From Arion vulgaris (Eukaryota > Mollusca > Gastropoda > Stylommatophora > Arionidae): a DNA stretch of 64,000 nt. Position numbers and translations under genes: made by a program. Location of the stretch: NCBI GenBank assembly GCA_020796225.1, contig CM036756.1, forward strand, positions 42,651,398-42,715,397, given 5' to 3'. The stretch's first letter is position 1, and each line of letters opens with the position of its first letter. Shown piece by piece: positions 33,427-43,964 of the stretch. The notes beneath the pieces are model-generated. The model was not told the DNA's origin. It saw only the letters and a list, made by a program, of their open reading frames with translations, and made no database searches.

Positions 33427-33600
33427 AATGGGATTTGTTCTGTGTAATGAAATTGTTCCAATTTGTAAGTGTTCTGTGAAATTCGTCCCTCCTGTTGCGT
33501 CGTTTGTTTGATAAAGGCCTTTTGGTCGAAACGTTACTGTTTATCGTTACTGTTTCTGTATTTTGTAAAACTATCGTACTTTGTTTGTACGTGTTTCGCT
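33427..33600 (+). mobile_element. PLE-like short retroelement with 11-bp target duplication
   Basis: Contains TTTGATAAAGGCC, GGCCTTTTGGTCGAAACG and the end GTACGTGTTTCGCT. AATCTAAGACA is duplicated at 33,416-33,426 and 33,601-33,611. It extends about 70 bp further 5' than the copy at 7,360 but ends at the same 3' point. Confidence 0.85.
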
Positions 33601-33862
33601 AATCTAAGACATCATGCCTACTCTAGGCGGACAAACAAACCCACTCGTATCCGTTGTTAGAGGTTAGCCATAATGCTTTCTCTAAGTTGGTTATTCAAGA
33701 CCGCTACCTCGAAGCTGTCGCCACGCAATGTACAGTCCGTGATCTATTTTGTACTCTTGGCAGTAACAACTATCATGCCCTACCTGGGATTTGAACCCAT
33801 ATTCTCACAACTGGAAGCATGGAGCATACCCGGAACATATCCCGCAAGAATCTCCTCTTCTG

Positions 33863-34005
33863 ATTGAACTGAGAAGCAACACGTGGCCGCACCCAGTCGA
33901 CCTGAAAACTAAGCTTTGGGGAAACCTGACAGACCTGAAGCTGACTGCCCTTTTGGTGGTCCACAGTAAATTATGACCAGAGATCGCTGAAGAAGCAGAA
34001 GAATA
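33863..34005 (+). mobile_element. LINE-B 3' coding end
   Basis: LRSNTWPHPVDLKTKLWG and LTDLK are the last conserved block of LINE-B (compare WPHEQSLQTKLWE at 59.3 kb). A (GAAG)-rich end follows. Confidence 0.8.
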
Positions 34006-34140
34006 ACTGGAAGATCGATGCTCTTATCCACTACACCATACGCTGTCCACTACACCATACGCTGTCCACTACTTGTATAATAATCAGTAATGGTGGAAGA
34101 AAATCAAGAACTAATATAGTCCATCACATTTGTTCTTCTA

Positions 34141-34398
34141 CAGGGTGTTCAAGATAATTGCAGCCCCATTGACAATTCGAAAGTTGCCAGTTAACCTATT
34201 GAGTTGTGTTTATTTACTATTTAAACCGGTTCTGACTAGCTCGTCCTACGTCACATTTGTTCATTGCCCCTTCCGCACTACAATTACACACCGTCACACA
34301 ACCTTGACCAATACTACGTCATAACTGAACTTTCCCATTTCCATACATATATGCCAGATTAGCTCCATTCACGGGCTGCTTTTAAGTCGAACACCCTG
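34141..34398. mobile_element. Tc1/mariner-type MITE (258 bp)
   Basis: Ends CAGGGTGTTC and GAACACCCTG are inverted repeats and the element is bordered by TA on both sides (34,139-34,140 and 34,399-34,400). It has no coding capacity. Confidence 0.8.
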
Positions 34399-34399
34399 T

Positions 34400-35450
34400 A
34401 TATCAATGTGCTTTTGTTTTTTATTTCTATGCAATTTGTCAATGATTTCCAAAATACAGCACATGACAGCGCAAATCGCATCGTTTAAGTTGACAGACTT
34501 TGGTACAATCGGTGCAGTTTATTGCACATCACGCGAAAGATACTTCAAAGTTTATATTTTTAGTAATGTGATTGACATACTAATGATGAACATTATTAGT
34601 ATTTGATATATGTTGGATATTCATTTTCCCCCATGGTGCACGATTCACAGTGTACAATTTCAATCCCTCAATCAATCTTAACCCAGTCTACCATTTGTTT
34701 AGAAAAACATGTTTGTACCCAATCTTAGATTCATTTCATGCTCTTCGAGTTTAACAAGCATGTTATACGTGATTAATCTGTTTTCAAATGAGAAATTATG
34801 GCTAAATTTGCTTGCTATATGTTAGATATGGCTATATGCTTAATTTTGATATATATATATTATTTCATTTTGATATAATTTAAAAAGCAGAGCAAGTATT
34901 AGTTACTTACGTAGCCTCCGATAACATATGACCGGCGGGCTCAGTTTAAATTCTAGGCAACAAGACCACAATTGTTGCATGATCCTCTCATTCCAATGTA
35001 GTTGTAGATATAGGCAAATTCATGTTAAAAACAACACAATATGCTACATCAATGTTATATTTTGTTACAACTTACGTTTAACACTAACGTATTAATAACA
35101 CTTTTCATCAATAAATAATTATGAACGCATAGAACTTGGTAAAATTACATAAAAACGCACAGTGTTCTATCAAACATATATAAAATCCAGACGCCATTAA
35201 ACATGAATTGTCGATATCCGGCCTGAGCTAGTCGATTTTATGTTGCTGGTAGCCTACAGTTATTTAAATATTGCTGTGATTCTACTGTAAATAAAGTATG
35301 TAATAAATAAGAGTTATGTCCTACTCTATGTCATTCTTATATTAAGTTGTTTTTCTGGATGAATATAGCTTTAAAATTAGTGCTTTATTCAAAGAATATC
35401 GACTTCAGATTTAGTATATTTATTGTAGAGTTCATATATATAGATGTATT
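34400..35450. other. No gene recognised
   Basis: About 1 kb of very AT-rich DNA without a recognisable coding pattern or repeat. Confidence 0.45.
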
Positions 35451-35455
35451 CACAC

Positions 35456-35456
35456 A

Positions 35457-35490
<34 letters not shown>

Positions 35491-35567
35491 TTAGTATATG
35501 TATTGTAGAGCTCATACGCATATAGATGTATTCACACGACACACACATATATATATATATATATATT
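35456..35567. repeat. (CA)n/(TA)n compound microsatellite, duplicated
   Basis: Two related blocks of TATTCACACxACACACACA... followed by (TA)n and TTTAGTATAT, about 90 bp apart. Confidence 0.9.
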
Positions 35568-35577
35568 TAGTATATTT

Positions 35578-35743
35578 CAGTGGCGGCTCGTGTTCACTTT
35601 TGTTGGTGGGACCAGACACACATTTTTGGAATAATCATGGTTTTTGGTTATGTTATATTTTAATTTATTAAATAATGAATACCCGTTACACATTATTTTT
35701 GGTGGGGCCGGCCCCACTGGCCCTTAATGACGAGCCGCCACTG
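35578..35743 (+). mobile_element. Short non-autonomous hAT element, copy 2 (166 bp)
   Basis: CAGTGGCGGCTCGT...ACGAGCCGCCACTG ends. GTATATTT duplicated at 35,570-35,577 and 35,744-35,751. Confidence 0.97.
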
Positions 35744-36059
35744 GTATATTTATTGTATAGCTCATACGTATGACACACACATGACATGACAGTAAACATG
35801 ATAGTTTATTTAATTAATCTAAGCGCGATTATTTTTAATGAATATAACTTTGACTCTTGGAAAAGATCTTCGTTATTGAATATAGTTCTGGTACATGTTA
35901 TTTTAAAATCATCTACTATTTACTCCTTCAATACAACAAGCCATCTGGCAAACCGTTATGGTTTGTACCAATTTTCCTACACACCACATCACGAACAAAA
36001 ACATCAGAAAAGAAAGAAAATTATTCACAAGATTAATTTGATGATATTTGTGTATAATT

Positions 36060-36210
36060 CTTTATCCGATTTCTGCGATGCTTTTTATTTACTAGGGTAG
36101 CTTCACTAGGTCCTACATCAGTAACTTCTTAGACATGCCTTGTAGGTCGCAGTGGTACTATTCTTTGCTTCCGTTGCGGGCTCCGGCACCACGTGCACGA
36201 GGTTTTAAAA
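36060..36210 (-). mobile_element. SINE-2 5' part
   Basis: The minus strand shows GCCCGCAACGGAAGCAAAG, TGCGACCTACAAGGCATGTC and AGAAATCGGATAAAG. Confidence 0.75.
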
Positions 36211-36289
36211 CAGGCCTGCACACAAAGAAACCTTATCAAAAGAATAAAAATCCAACAATCATGGTCCTTTGAGTATATAATGCGAAGAG

Positions 36290-36482
36290 GAGGTAAGAAC
36301 ATTTGGTAACAACAGGTAAAATTCAGAGAAGGAGAGATCATGGAAGCCAGAGGGAGAAGATGTTGGATGGTCTGACATCGTGGTTCGACAAGAGATCGAC
36401 GACAAAACTGATTATTTGCATTAAGGAGAGACGGTTATGGCGAGACAGGATCGCCTATGTCGGCAGACATGGCACTTGATTG
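36290..36482 (+). mobile_element. LINE-R 3' coding tail, (GRQRE subtype)
   Basis: Translates in pieces to GKIQRRRDHGSQREKML and RRQDRLCRQTWHLI-like segments. The nucleotide pattern (AAATTCAGAGAAGGAGAG ... GGCATGGCACTTGA-like end) parallels 44,740-44,938 and 54,405-54,550. Confidence 0.6.
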
Positions 36483-37100
36483 ATTTATACTGCGGGTTAA
36501 ATTACAATTAAATGCACTGTAGAAATATAAAACGCCTAATACTTGTTTATGCTTTATGTTTGTATGCATTTATTTCCTCTTTCATTTCTTTGTTTCCTCA
36601 TGTGTCTTGTGTACATCCCAGTAACATTTCATGCACATTAAATTATTTCTTTGCTACCAGAGATCCTCCCATTCATGTACGACAGCATTGCAGAATGAGC
36701 GTTGTGTAGTGGCAACACTTCCGTGTCCTGGTCGACACATATTGACATTAGGTGACCTGAATATTGTCACTATATATATTTATATAAAACGTGTGAATAA
36801 CTTTTCAATGAATAAATAATACATAATAATAATAATAACACATAATACTCAGTAGTATTATTAATACAATATGCACGTTAAATATGCATGTAATTTCAAG
36901 CCGATAATGTTGTTGGATTGTTCTATAGCGAATTAACGGGAATGTTAATTATAGCTATTTGTGCGGAACGGGATGTTAATTATCGTCATTTATATATTTA
37001 TAAATATATATATATATATAACATTGGTGTACTTGCAGTATAATATAACCATATAACCTTTATAACTAAATTAATTGCACCTGCTGTAACCAAGGATGAT

Positions 37101-37303
37101 TGCCCGCCTGGCCAGCGTGTTCGTAGAGCGTTGAACGACGGATCACAAGCTCCCTGTGAGTGCGGTTCAATTCCGCAGGCTGGCAGAAAATCCACAGGTT
37201 CTCCACATTTACGGTGTTCGTGGCACCGAAACGAAGGTTAACGATGTCCATGGCATCGAGCCGGAGAGCTGAAAGCTCAAGTGCTTCTGGATCAGAAAAA
37301 AAA
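37101..37303 (+). mobile_element. SINE-3 with 10-bp target duplication and poly(A) tail
   Basis: GCCCGCCTGGCCAGCG to TGCTTCTGGATCAG(A)n. CAAGGATGAT is duplicated at 37,091-37,100 and 37,304-37,313. Confidence 0.92.
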
Positions 37304-37313
37304 CAAGGATGAT

Positions 37314-37600
37314 CGAGACCAGATGCCACGTACTCTCGACCGCGTGGTACCGGGACCCGCAAGGGAAGTAAAAAATAGTACCACTGCGACCTACAAGGCA
37401 AGTCGTAAGAGGCGACTGAGGTATGGCCTAGGGAAGCTACCCTAGTAAATAAAAAGCATCGCAGAATTCGGATATGCTGGTCTACTTGTAGGGGCATAAC
37501 AAGCACAACTTACAATCGCTCTTAGGCTCAGATCACATATAATCACAAAGAGTATTTTAACAAGTGGTTGATATGGAACGTTGGAAGAAGAAGAAAAAGT
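37314..37600 (+). mobile_element. SINE-2
   Basis: Contains GGTACCGGGACCCGCAAGGG, TGCGACCTACAAGGCAAGTC and GAATTCGGATATGCTGGTC, and ends GGAACGTTGGAAGAAGAAG. Confidence 0.9.
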
Positions 37601-37622
37601 ATACAGTGTAAGTCGTGTTGCT

Positions 37623-37881
37623 CCTTCTTCTTCTTCTTCTTTGCGTTCGTTATTTACGACCAATTTTAATCACTCTTTGTAATATGTTTGGTCTTTGTCA
37701 AGAACGTGTATACGTTGCACATTGGTTTGGTAGGCCCCTAAACACATAGACTTCTAAACATTTAGGGCATGTGCATCCGATTTCAGCCAAACCTCCTTAG
37801 TCGCCTCTTACGACATACCTGGCAGGTAACAGTGGTTCTATTCTTTACACCCCAAATTTGGACCCGATAACCACTCGGGCG
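37623..37881 (-). mobile_element. SINE-1, full-length, with 12-bp target duplication
   Basis: The minus strand runs from CGCCCGAGTGGTTATCGGGT to (AAG)n. AGTCGTGTTGCT is duplicated at 37,611-37,622 and 37,882-37,893. It sits immediately beyond the SINE-2 tail, making a stack of three SINEs. Confidence 0.96.
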
Positions 37882-38149
37882 AGTCGTGTTGCTAAAGGAG
37901 CTGACTTTGCAATTGAAAAGAGACCACGCTCTTTTGTCGGTATTAACATCCTTCAATGAACCCAGGTGAAATTAAGTATCTTCCTTCCTGAGTTTCTAGC
38001 AGGAAGTTAGCTATAAAGAAAATTTGCTGCCTGACTTGGAAAGGTTGCGTAGTAAGTATCACTGTGAAATCTCTTTTAACATTCCACATCTGTAAGGGAC
38101 TACATGCCACGGTCTTACTTTCATTTTATTACTTTCAATACAATCTGGA

Positions 38150-38375
38150 ATGACGGAGTACATCAAATACACTTTGGGGCAACAAATACACTTTGAGGCA
38201 ACAAATACACTGTGCATTATGGAGTACATCAAATACACTTTGAGGCAACACATAGACTAGATTATAGAATACATCAAATACACTTTGGGGCAACAAATAG
38301 ACTTACATTATGGAATACATCACTACACATTGACGTAGTACATCAATTACACGTTGATGTAATACATCAGCTACA
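38150..38375. repeat. Degenerate minisatellite (ACATCAAATACAC...)
   Basis: Irregular repeats of TACATCAAATACACTTTGGG and GCAACAAATACAC. The array resumes at 38,615-38,705 after a SINE-4. Confidence 0.85.
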
Positions 38376-38614
38376 CTGAGGTCTCTAATGTGAAGTGGTA
38401 AAGACGTTTGCTGGTCGTTATGATTGGTGTGGGTCCGAATCTGAACTGAGTCACATGTGCTCGTATTTTTATGAAATCCCTGAGATTTTGCCCTAGCTGC
38501 GGGATTTGTGCTTTGTGTAACACTCTCGGCAGATGGCGTGCTATTTCTGATGACAAGGGCGGAGCCATATGGGTAAACCCGGTGCAGTGAACTCAATCCT
38601 TCGCTGTTAGATAT
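38376..38614 (+). mobile_element. SINE-4 inserted in a minisatellite
   Basis: GAAGTGGTAAAGACGTTTGC, GGGTCCGAATCTGAACTGA and GTGAACTCAATCCTTCGCTG mark the family. Flanks CATCAGCTACAC and TATCATCTACAC are an imperfect target duplication or repeat units. Confidence 0.8.
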
Positions 38615-38705
38615 CATCTACACATTGATAGAGTACATCAAATACACGTGGGTGTACTACATCAGCTACACATTGATGGAATACATCACCTGCACATTTG
38701 TGGAC
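38615..38705. repeat. Degenerate minisatellite, continuation
   Basis: ACATCAAATACACGTGGGTG and CAGCTACACATTGATGGA units continue the array from 38,150-38,375. Confidence 0.8.
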
Positions 38706-38724
38706 TACGTCATGACCCAAGTCA

Positions 38725-38945
38725 AGATAAGAAATTGGCGGTGTGTCAGGCGTCACTAGACAAGCACTTGAGTGGAACCCGCAAGGAAAACGAAGAAAGG
38801 GGACGCGCTCTATACAGATTTGGAGACGGAGTTTTATTGAAGAACCAAAGAATATTCGATTTTCCTGGGATGCCATAGAAAAATGACCAGAGACCGGGAA
38901 AAGTGAATGACAACTGTTAAGACATATGCCGCGAGGAGCGAGAGA
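38725..38945 (+). mobile_element. LINE-R 3' coding tail
   Basis: In shifting frames: LEWNPQGKRRKGR-like, then ALYRFGDGVLLKNQRIF / SWDAIEK, then TTVKTYAARGARE-like end. Several stops. Confidence 0.75.
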
Positions 38946-38970
38946 AATAAATATGTAGTAATAATTCTGA

Positions 38971-39345
38971 CAATGAAGTTAGCCTTGAAGTAAGATAAGT
39001 CCAAAGCTAGGCTATGTTAGGCAACGGCAATAAACAAACATCAATGAAGTTAGCCTTGAAGTAAGATAAGTCCAAAGCTAGGCTATGTTAGGCAACGGCA
39101 ATAAACAAACATCAATGAAGTTAGCCTTGAAGTAAGATAAGTCCAAAGCTAGGCTATGCTAGGCAACGGCAATAAACAAACATCAATGAAGTTAGCCTTG
39201 AAGTAAGATAAGTCCAAAGCTAGGCTATGTTAGGCAACGGCAATAAACAAACATCAATGAAGTTAGCCTTGAAGTAAGATAAGTCCAAAGCTAGGCTATG
39301 TTAGGCAACAGCAACAAACAAACATCAATGAAGTTAGATAGATAG
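38971..39345. repeat. 71-bp tandem repeat, about 5 copies
   Basis: Unit CAATGAAGTTAGCCTTGAAG...GGCAACGGCAATAAACAAA. It starts directly after the LINE-R tail. Confidence 0.95.
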
Positions 39346-39820
39346 ATTGAATCTATAGTAAAGACAAACTCGTTCTAGCATAAGCCATCAATGATCTCTA
39401 ATTTGAAACCTAGAGAAAGTGATGACCGTTGGAGTTTTTAAAAAAGCATGAAGATGAGAACCTGACGGAACATGCGGCAAACATTTGACCAAGATGAATA
39501 AATATTGTCATAGAACGAAATATAGAAGCTAGATATCCTGAAAGTGTTACACACACAGTCGGCTTCCAGTCATTTCATCGCACTGGAAAACCTCGCATTA
39601 AATCATTTTCCTAATGAAAACGCATCATTTTTTTCACTCTGTTTCTGAAACTGCAACTGAAACCAAATTCTACAAGTTTCGCGAGTTTATGATGTAAGTC
39701 GTTGGAAATTTTTTTTAAAAAAGGTAAATGCTTTACACGTATGTTCGTTATTAATATTTCTAGCCCAGTTATTTGTTTGTGTATACACGAGGGACATTCA
39801 TAAAATAGTTTTCTTAGCTA
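39345..39820. other. No gene recognised
   Basis: No recognisable coding pattern or dispersed repeat. Confidence 0.4.
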
Positions 39821-39824
39821 TTGG

Positions 39825-40012
39825 TTATTGGTTACTGAACTGACGTCATTGCACTCCGAGCAGACCCATAGGTGCTCAGTCTCCCCCAACAGATATCGAA
39901 GAGTATGCATACTGATGGTTCCCATGACTCGCTGATTAAACACACTCCCCATTCTGCCCTTCAGGCATCCAGTTTTACTTGTACAGCGGGTAACTCCAAA
40001 CTGCTTTATTAA
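39825..40012 (-). mobile_element. LINE-A 3' end
   Basis: The minus strand matches 705-892 closely: TGGATGCCTGAAGGGCAGAA, CATCAGTATGCATACTCTTC, GAGTGCAATGACGTCAG, then AACCAATAACCAATA. It is 5'-truncated. Confidence 0.9.
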
Positions 40013-40124
40013 TCAGCTAATAATGAAAATAGAAACATGACATTTTTTAACACTTCAAATATGGTATGTGCCGACTGTGTGTACCAAATTGCACCTCAAT
40101 TCGTCAAATATCACGACTGCACTA

Positions 40125-40325
40125 AAAAAAAATACTGTCGTTACTGCCTGTAGTGGGGACGAGTATCTGATAAATGTAATAGCCTCGTGGCTAGTGCAGT
40201 CGCCGCGAAGCTGTTCAGGTTAGGATTTTTCATTTCACAACAGTAAAAAATCCTTGACCTTACCGTGAATTGAACACCGGTCTCCTGCATGGGAGCCACG
40301 CTCTAATCCATTCGGCCAGACGCTC
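40125..40325 (-). mobile_element. SINE-5
   Basis: Minus strand: GCGTCTGGCCGAATGGATTA, GGAGACCGGTGTTCAATTC (B-box), CTGAACAGCTTCGCGGCGAC. Confidence 0.9.
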
Positions 40326-40494
40326 AATGCAGTCAGTAAAGTTTTCAATTTAATGAACTTCACTAATATAATATTCTTTTTTCACTTCAAGTAACTTAGA
40401 AAATAAAAACACACAATATACACTTAGAATTGTTTTGTTAACTGAGTTAACACAGTCGCAAAAATAACTACATGTGAAAAGCGATAACTACGAA

Positions 40495-40640
40495 AAGTTA
40501 CCAACAATACCAAAAAAGACAAGAGTCACCAACATCAGTATAAAAATACAAACAATACCAGAAAATACAGTCACCAACATCAGCATAATAAATAATTTGG
40601 AACAAACAGTCACCAACATCAGCATAAGAACAAATGTGGG
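40495..40640. repeat. Degenerate 45-50 bp tandem repeat (CACCAACATCAGxATA), 3 copies
   Basis: GTCACCAACATCAGCATAA recurs at about 40,526, 40,571 and 40,611, with AAACAATACCAxAAAA between the first ones. Confidence 0.85.
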
Positions 40641-40679
40641 ACAGAGCCTTGCTTGAATTACATTGAGAAATAAAGAATG

Positions 40680-40925
40680 AAGTGGTTCGGCCACTAAGAA
40701 TGCAATGAAAATCCACTATATGCAGAGTCTTTTACAACAGAACATCAGGAAAGAAGGCGAGAGGAGACGACGAAAAAGAAGAATCGATGGCAAAGCAGAA
40801 CCCTGTCGAAATAGCATAAATAACAATCACGCAAGCTACTAGAGCATTGCAAGACAAAAATAATCCAGAAAAATCAGGACACTGGACAACATCCTGCTAA
40901 CAGTGTGACGACAACAGAAAGAAGA
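40680..40925 (+). mobile_element. LINE-R 3' coding tail (decayed)
   Basis: GHLRMQ, then TSGKKARGDDEKEESMAK and ALQDKNNPEKSGHWTT are recognisable as the C-terminal tail pattern (GRKARGRPRKRW). Confidence 0.6.
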
Positions 40926-41033
40926 CAAAATAGATGTAGAGAGTTTAACGAGTAGACATCGAATCAGATTTTAGTAATTTAGCCAAACAGCATCAGGAGA
41001 AGAAATTGATTTGACTATTTTAAATTATCTTTT

Positions 41034-41235
41034 TTTTTTTTTTTTCCAGAAGCACTTGAGCTGAAAGCTCTTCGGCTCGGTGTCATAGACATCGCAACCC
41101 TTCGGTTCGGTGCCACGAACACCGTAAATCTGGGGAATCTGTGGCTTTTCTGCCAGTCCGCGGAATTGAACCCGCACTCACAGAGGACTAGTCACCCGTA
41201 GTCCAACGCGCTACGAACACGCTGGGCAGATGGGC
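41034..41235 (-). mobile_element. SINE-3 with poly(A) tail and 12-13 bp target duplication
   Basis: A poly(T) run (41,031-41,045; poly(A) on the element strand) leads to the SINE-3 body, which ends GCGTGTTCGTAGCGCG...TGCCCAGC. TTAAATTATCTTT flanks the element (41,020-41,032 and 41,236-41,248). Confidence 0.92.
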
Positions 41236-41624
41236 TTAAATTATCTTTAAAGTACATTGTTCGATTTATTGCCGCTTTTTAAAAAAAAACTCCTATTAAC
41301 CAAGATTCTGCTGTAGTAGTTTACGGTCCTTAATTGACTCAAACATCATTTCATTGCTTTTTGCAATGGTAAATTATGACAATATAACAGGGAAGAGTTG
41401 ACATTTTAATCTGTAAATGACTACAAATTTGATGAGTTATCAACAAATCTGTCATATTGTTACTGTAATTTTTCTTTAAATATGTCATCGTTTTGGCGGG
41501 TATGAATTATTAATGTTTTTTTCCTATACTTCCTGTTTTCATGGCAGGAATAAAAGGTGAACTTAGAGGTGAAAGGTGAGCTTCCTCCGCGTCTAGTATT
41601 TAGACATTGATTGATTGATTGACC

Positions 41625-41790
41625 CAGTGGCGGCTTGTGCTCATTTTTGTTGGTGGGGCCAGACAAAAATTTTCGGAAAAATCATGGTTTTGGGTTAGGT
41701 TATATTTTAATTTATAAAGTAATAAGTACACGTTACACTTTAGTTTTGGTGGGGCCCGGCCAAATGGCCCTTAATGACGAGCCGCCACTG
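41625..41790 (+). mobile_element. Short non-autonomous hAT element, copy 3 (166 bp)
   Basis: CAGTGGCGGCTTGT...ACGAGCCGCCACTG ends. GATTGACC duplicated at 41,617-41,624 and 41,791-41,798. It lies in the (TGAT)n tail of a minus-strand SINE-7. Confidence 0.97.
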
Positions 41791-41799
41791 GATTGACCT

Positions 41800-42150
41800 A
41801 TTATCATTGCATATCGGTGAATAACTATGTTTTCCCGATCACTTTCTTACATATAAAGACATCGGCGGCGTGCACAAACTCCTTAGCATCGGCGATGATC
41901 CCCTGTGTAGTTTTGAGAATGCTAACAATTTGTAAAAAAATGTAAATTTTAAGTTTTTTAATGAATTTTGTCCGGGCAGCGGCTTTCCAACATATCATTA
42001 CCGATTTTCAACTGCCAGTGGTTCTTTTATGTGCTTATCTTGAACACGGGACCTACATTTTATCATCCATCTCCGATAGGACTAGGAAAGTGATCTCGCC
42101 AACACTGAGATCAGGTTGAAAGCCTATACTTTACACTAATCCTCCCCCTT
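41800..42150 (-). mobile_element. SINE-7
   Basis: The (TTGA)n side at 41,605-41,624 and the adjoining body (TTATCATTGCA, GTTTTGAGAATG, ACTGCCAGTGGTTCTTTTAT, TTTATCATCCATCTCCGATA) match the SINE-7 complement. It is split from its tail by the hAT element at 41,625. Confidence 0.7.
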
Positions 42151-42309
42151 TTGTGCCAATTACATTTATTAGTTATGTGTTACTTACTATAACCAATAAC
42201 AATTTGGTTTTTTTTAAAGTTAAGTCTATAACAGTTTCATTGTGTAGTTCTAGTTAACATTGATAACTTTTGTTAACAGTGCTAAATCTTGTTATAAACT
42301 TAGATTTAA

Positions 42310-43200
42310 CACATGATGATGATGATATTGTTGTATATATATAGATGGGTCTGTGCATCGTAATGACAATTAAATGCTGATGGTTCATAGATAGTGCACA
42401 CGGTAGAATCTTTCAAATTGAAATGGAGCATACATGATAATTACGTCCAGACAGTGGCGGCTCGTGATAATTTTTGTTGGTGGGGCCAGACAGAAATTTT
42501 CGGAAATATCATGGTTTCGATTAGGTTATATTTTAATGTATAACATAATAACTATACATTACACCTTATTTTTGGTGGGCCCGGCCCCACTGGTCCTTAA
42601 TGACGAGCTGCCACTGCGTCCAGATGATGGAGTTTGAGACCGATACTGTTGCTTTCTAGTGACTCTCTGGTACTCCGTTTACAGGAGGGGAGGTGTCGTG
42701 TCTGACTTTCAATCGATGCTTCGAAAGTTCCCAAACGGTAAGTTGGTGTATGAGTGGATGTCGTCCATCGAGATTTTCAATATCCAGAGGATGTTGGTTC
42801 CACTGTAGTCGACACGTGGGTTTTGAGTGAACATGCTTGTATCACATCGCTCGTCGGTGAGATGAAGATAGATGTGGAGGTTGGTACATTCATCAGTTTC
42901 TCGGCTATTATCTGTTGAGTGTCTACACTCATATTGATATTTCATCTATACAGTAATTTTTGAAGTTTGAAATTGCACGCAGTACAAGCGGAACTAGATG
43001 CCTGACGGGCAGAGTGGAGAGTGTGTTTAACCAGAGTGCTACGGGAACAATCAGTATGCACAAATTTTAACATCTGCTAAGTGAGACTTAGTATCTATAT
43101 GCTACGGGACCAACCAGAATGCACAAATTTTGACATCTGCTAAGTGAGACTGAGCTTCTATGTGTCTGCCCGGAGTGCTGTTGCGTCAGGTTGATAACCA
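42310..43200 (+). mobile_element. LINE-A RNase H region (heavily decayed), interrupted
   Basis: GATGATATTGTTGTATATAT...GATGGGTCTGTG corresponds to the YTDGS region of the copy at 0.1-0.9 kb. TCTGACTTTCAATCGATGCT matches the SDSQSM region, and TGCCTGACGGGCAGAGTGGA plus CTGCCCGGAGTGCTG match the tail. It contains the hAT element 42,452-42,616 and a local 70-bp duplication near 43,050-43,155 (ACGGGAACAATCAGTATGCA). Confidence 0.8.
42452..42616 (+). mobile_element. Short non-autonomous hAT element, copy 4 (165 bp)
   Basis: CAGTGGCGGCTCGT...ACGAGCTGCCACTG ends. CGTCCAGA duplicated at 42,444-42,451 and 42,617-42,624. Removing it restores the LINE-A order, so the paralogous LINE-A copy at 350-400 acts as an empty site. 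Confidence 0.97.
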
Positions 43201-43339
43201 GTAACCGCTGAGTATAATATTTATGATTTTGATGACCACACCCACTTGCAAATAACTTCCCTCCATTACGGGATGAAATCTAACCGGCATTTGAAGATCT
43301 TACCAGTATACTATAAAAGCGAAATAAAGGAAATATAAG

Positions 43340-43399
43340 AACTGTCAGTACTTTTGTATGGATCTGAATGCTGGAGAATAGAAAAGAAAACATCTAGAC
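43340..43399 (+). mobile_element. LINE-R fragment (LLYGSECW block)
   Basis: VLLYGSECWRIEKKTS is the block that follows the RT domain in LINE-R. It is cut by the hAT element at 43,400 and the homologous continuation appears at 44,360. Confidence 0.75.
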
Positions 43400-43964
43400 C
43401 AGCGTTTCTCAAACTGGGGTCCGGGGATCCGTGAGGAACTCACAAGGGATCCTCAAGCGTTTGAAGAAATATTATGATCTTTGACATTTCAAACAGAAAA
43501 ATTAATTTTAAAACCTGTATAAAAACAGTGGTAACTAGTTAAAACACGTAATCACAAAGTACTGTAGTTTTACAAATTACAAAAACAATGACAAAATACA
43601 GCAACGTTTCGACCAACAAGGCCTTTATCAAGCAAACGAACAACAGGAGTAAACAACCTCCTACTACAGTACTTTGTGATTACGTGTTTTGCCAATCAAA
43701 TAGTTTTACTGCAGTCTCATCTATTTTGTGAATATTTGGTAAACTAGTTCCTCTGTGAAATCAAATGATCCGGACCAGACCGGAATGAAAATGATAATTT
43801 GAAGTTTCCCGCAGTTTAAGAAATTGGAGTCAGCTTCACTGTCGGTGTGGTCTAATAATAACTCCATCTCTAGAAGATTTTCAAATATAGAAATTTGTGG
43901 GGGTCCGAGGCAGCAATATGTATTCAAAAGGAGACCGCAGTAATGCAAAGTTTAGAAACCGCTG
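43400..43964. mobile_element. Non-autonomous hAT element (565 bp) with 8-bp target duplication
   Basis: The left end CAGCGTTTCTCAAACTGGGG and right-end complement CAGCGGTTTCTAAACTTTGC are hAT-type inverted repeats. ATCTAGAC is duplicated at 43,392-43,399 and 43,965-43,972. No transposase is encoded. It contains the PLE-like piece at 43,541-43,690. Confidence 0.93.
43541..43690 (-). mobile_element. PLE-like element with inverted ends, nested in hAT
   Basis: The minus strand contains TTGATAAAGGCC, GGTCGAAACGTTGCTG. The outermost 27 bp (AAAACACGTAATCACAAAGT at the left) are inverted at the right end (ACTTTGTGATTACGTGTTTT). Confidence 0.8.
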
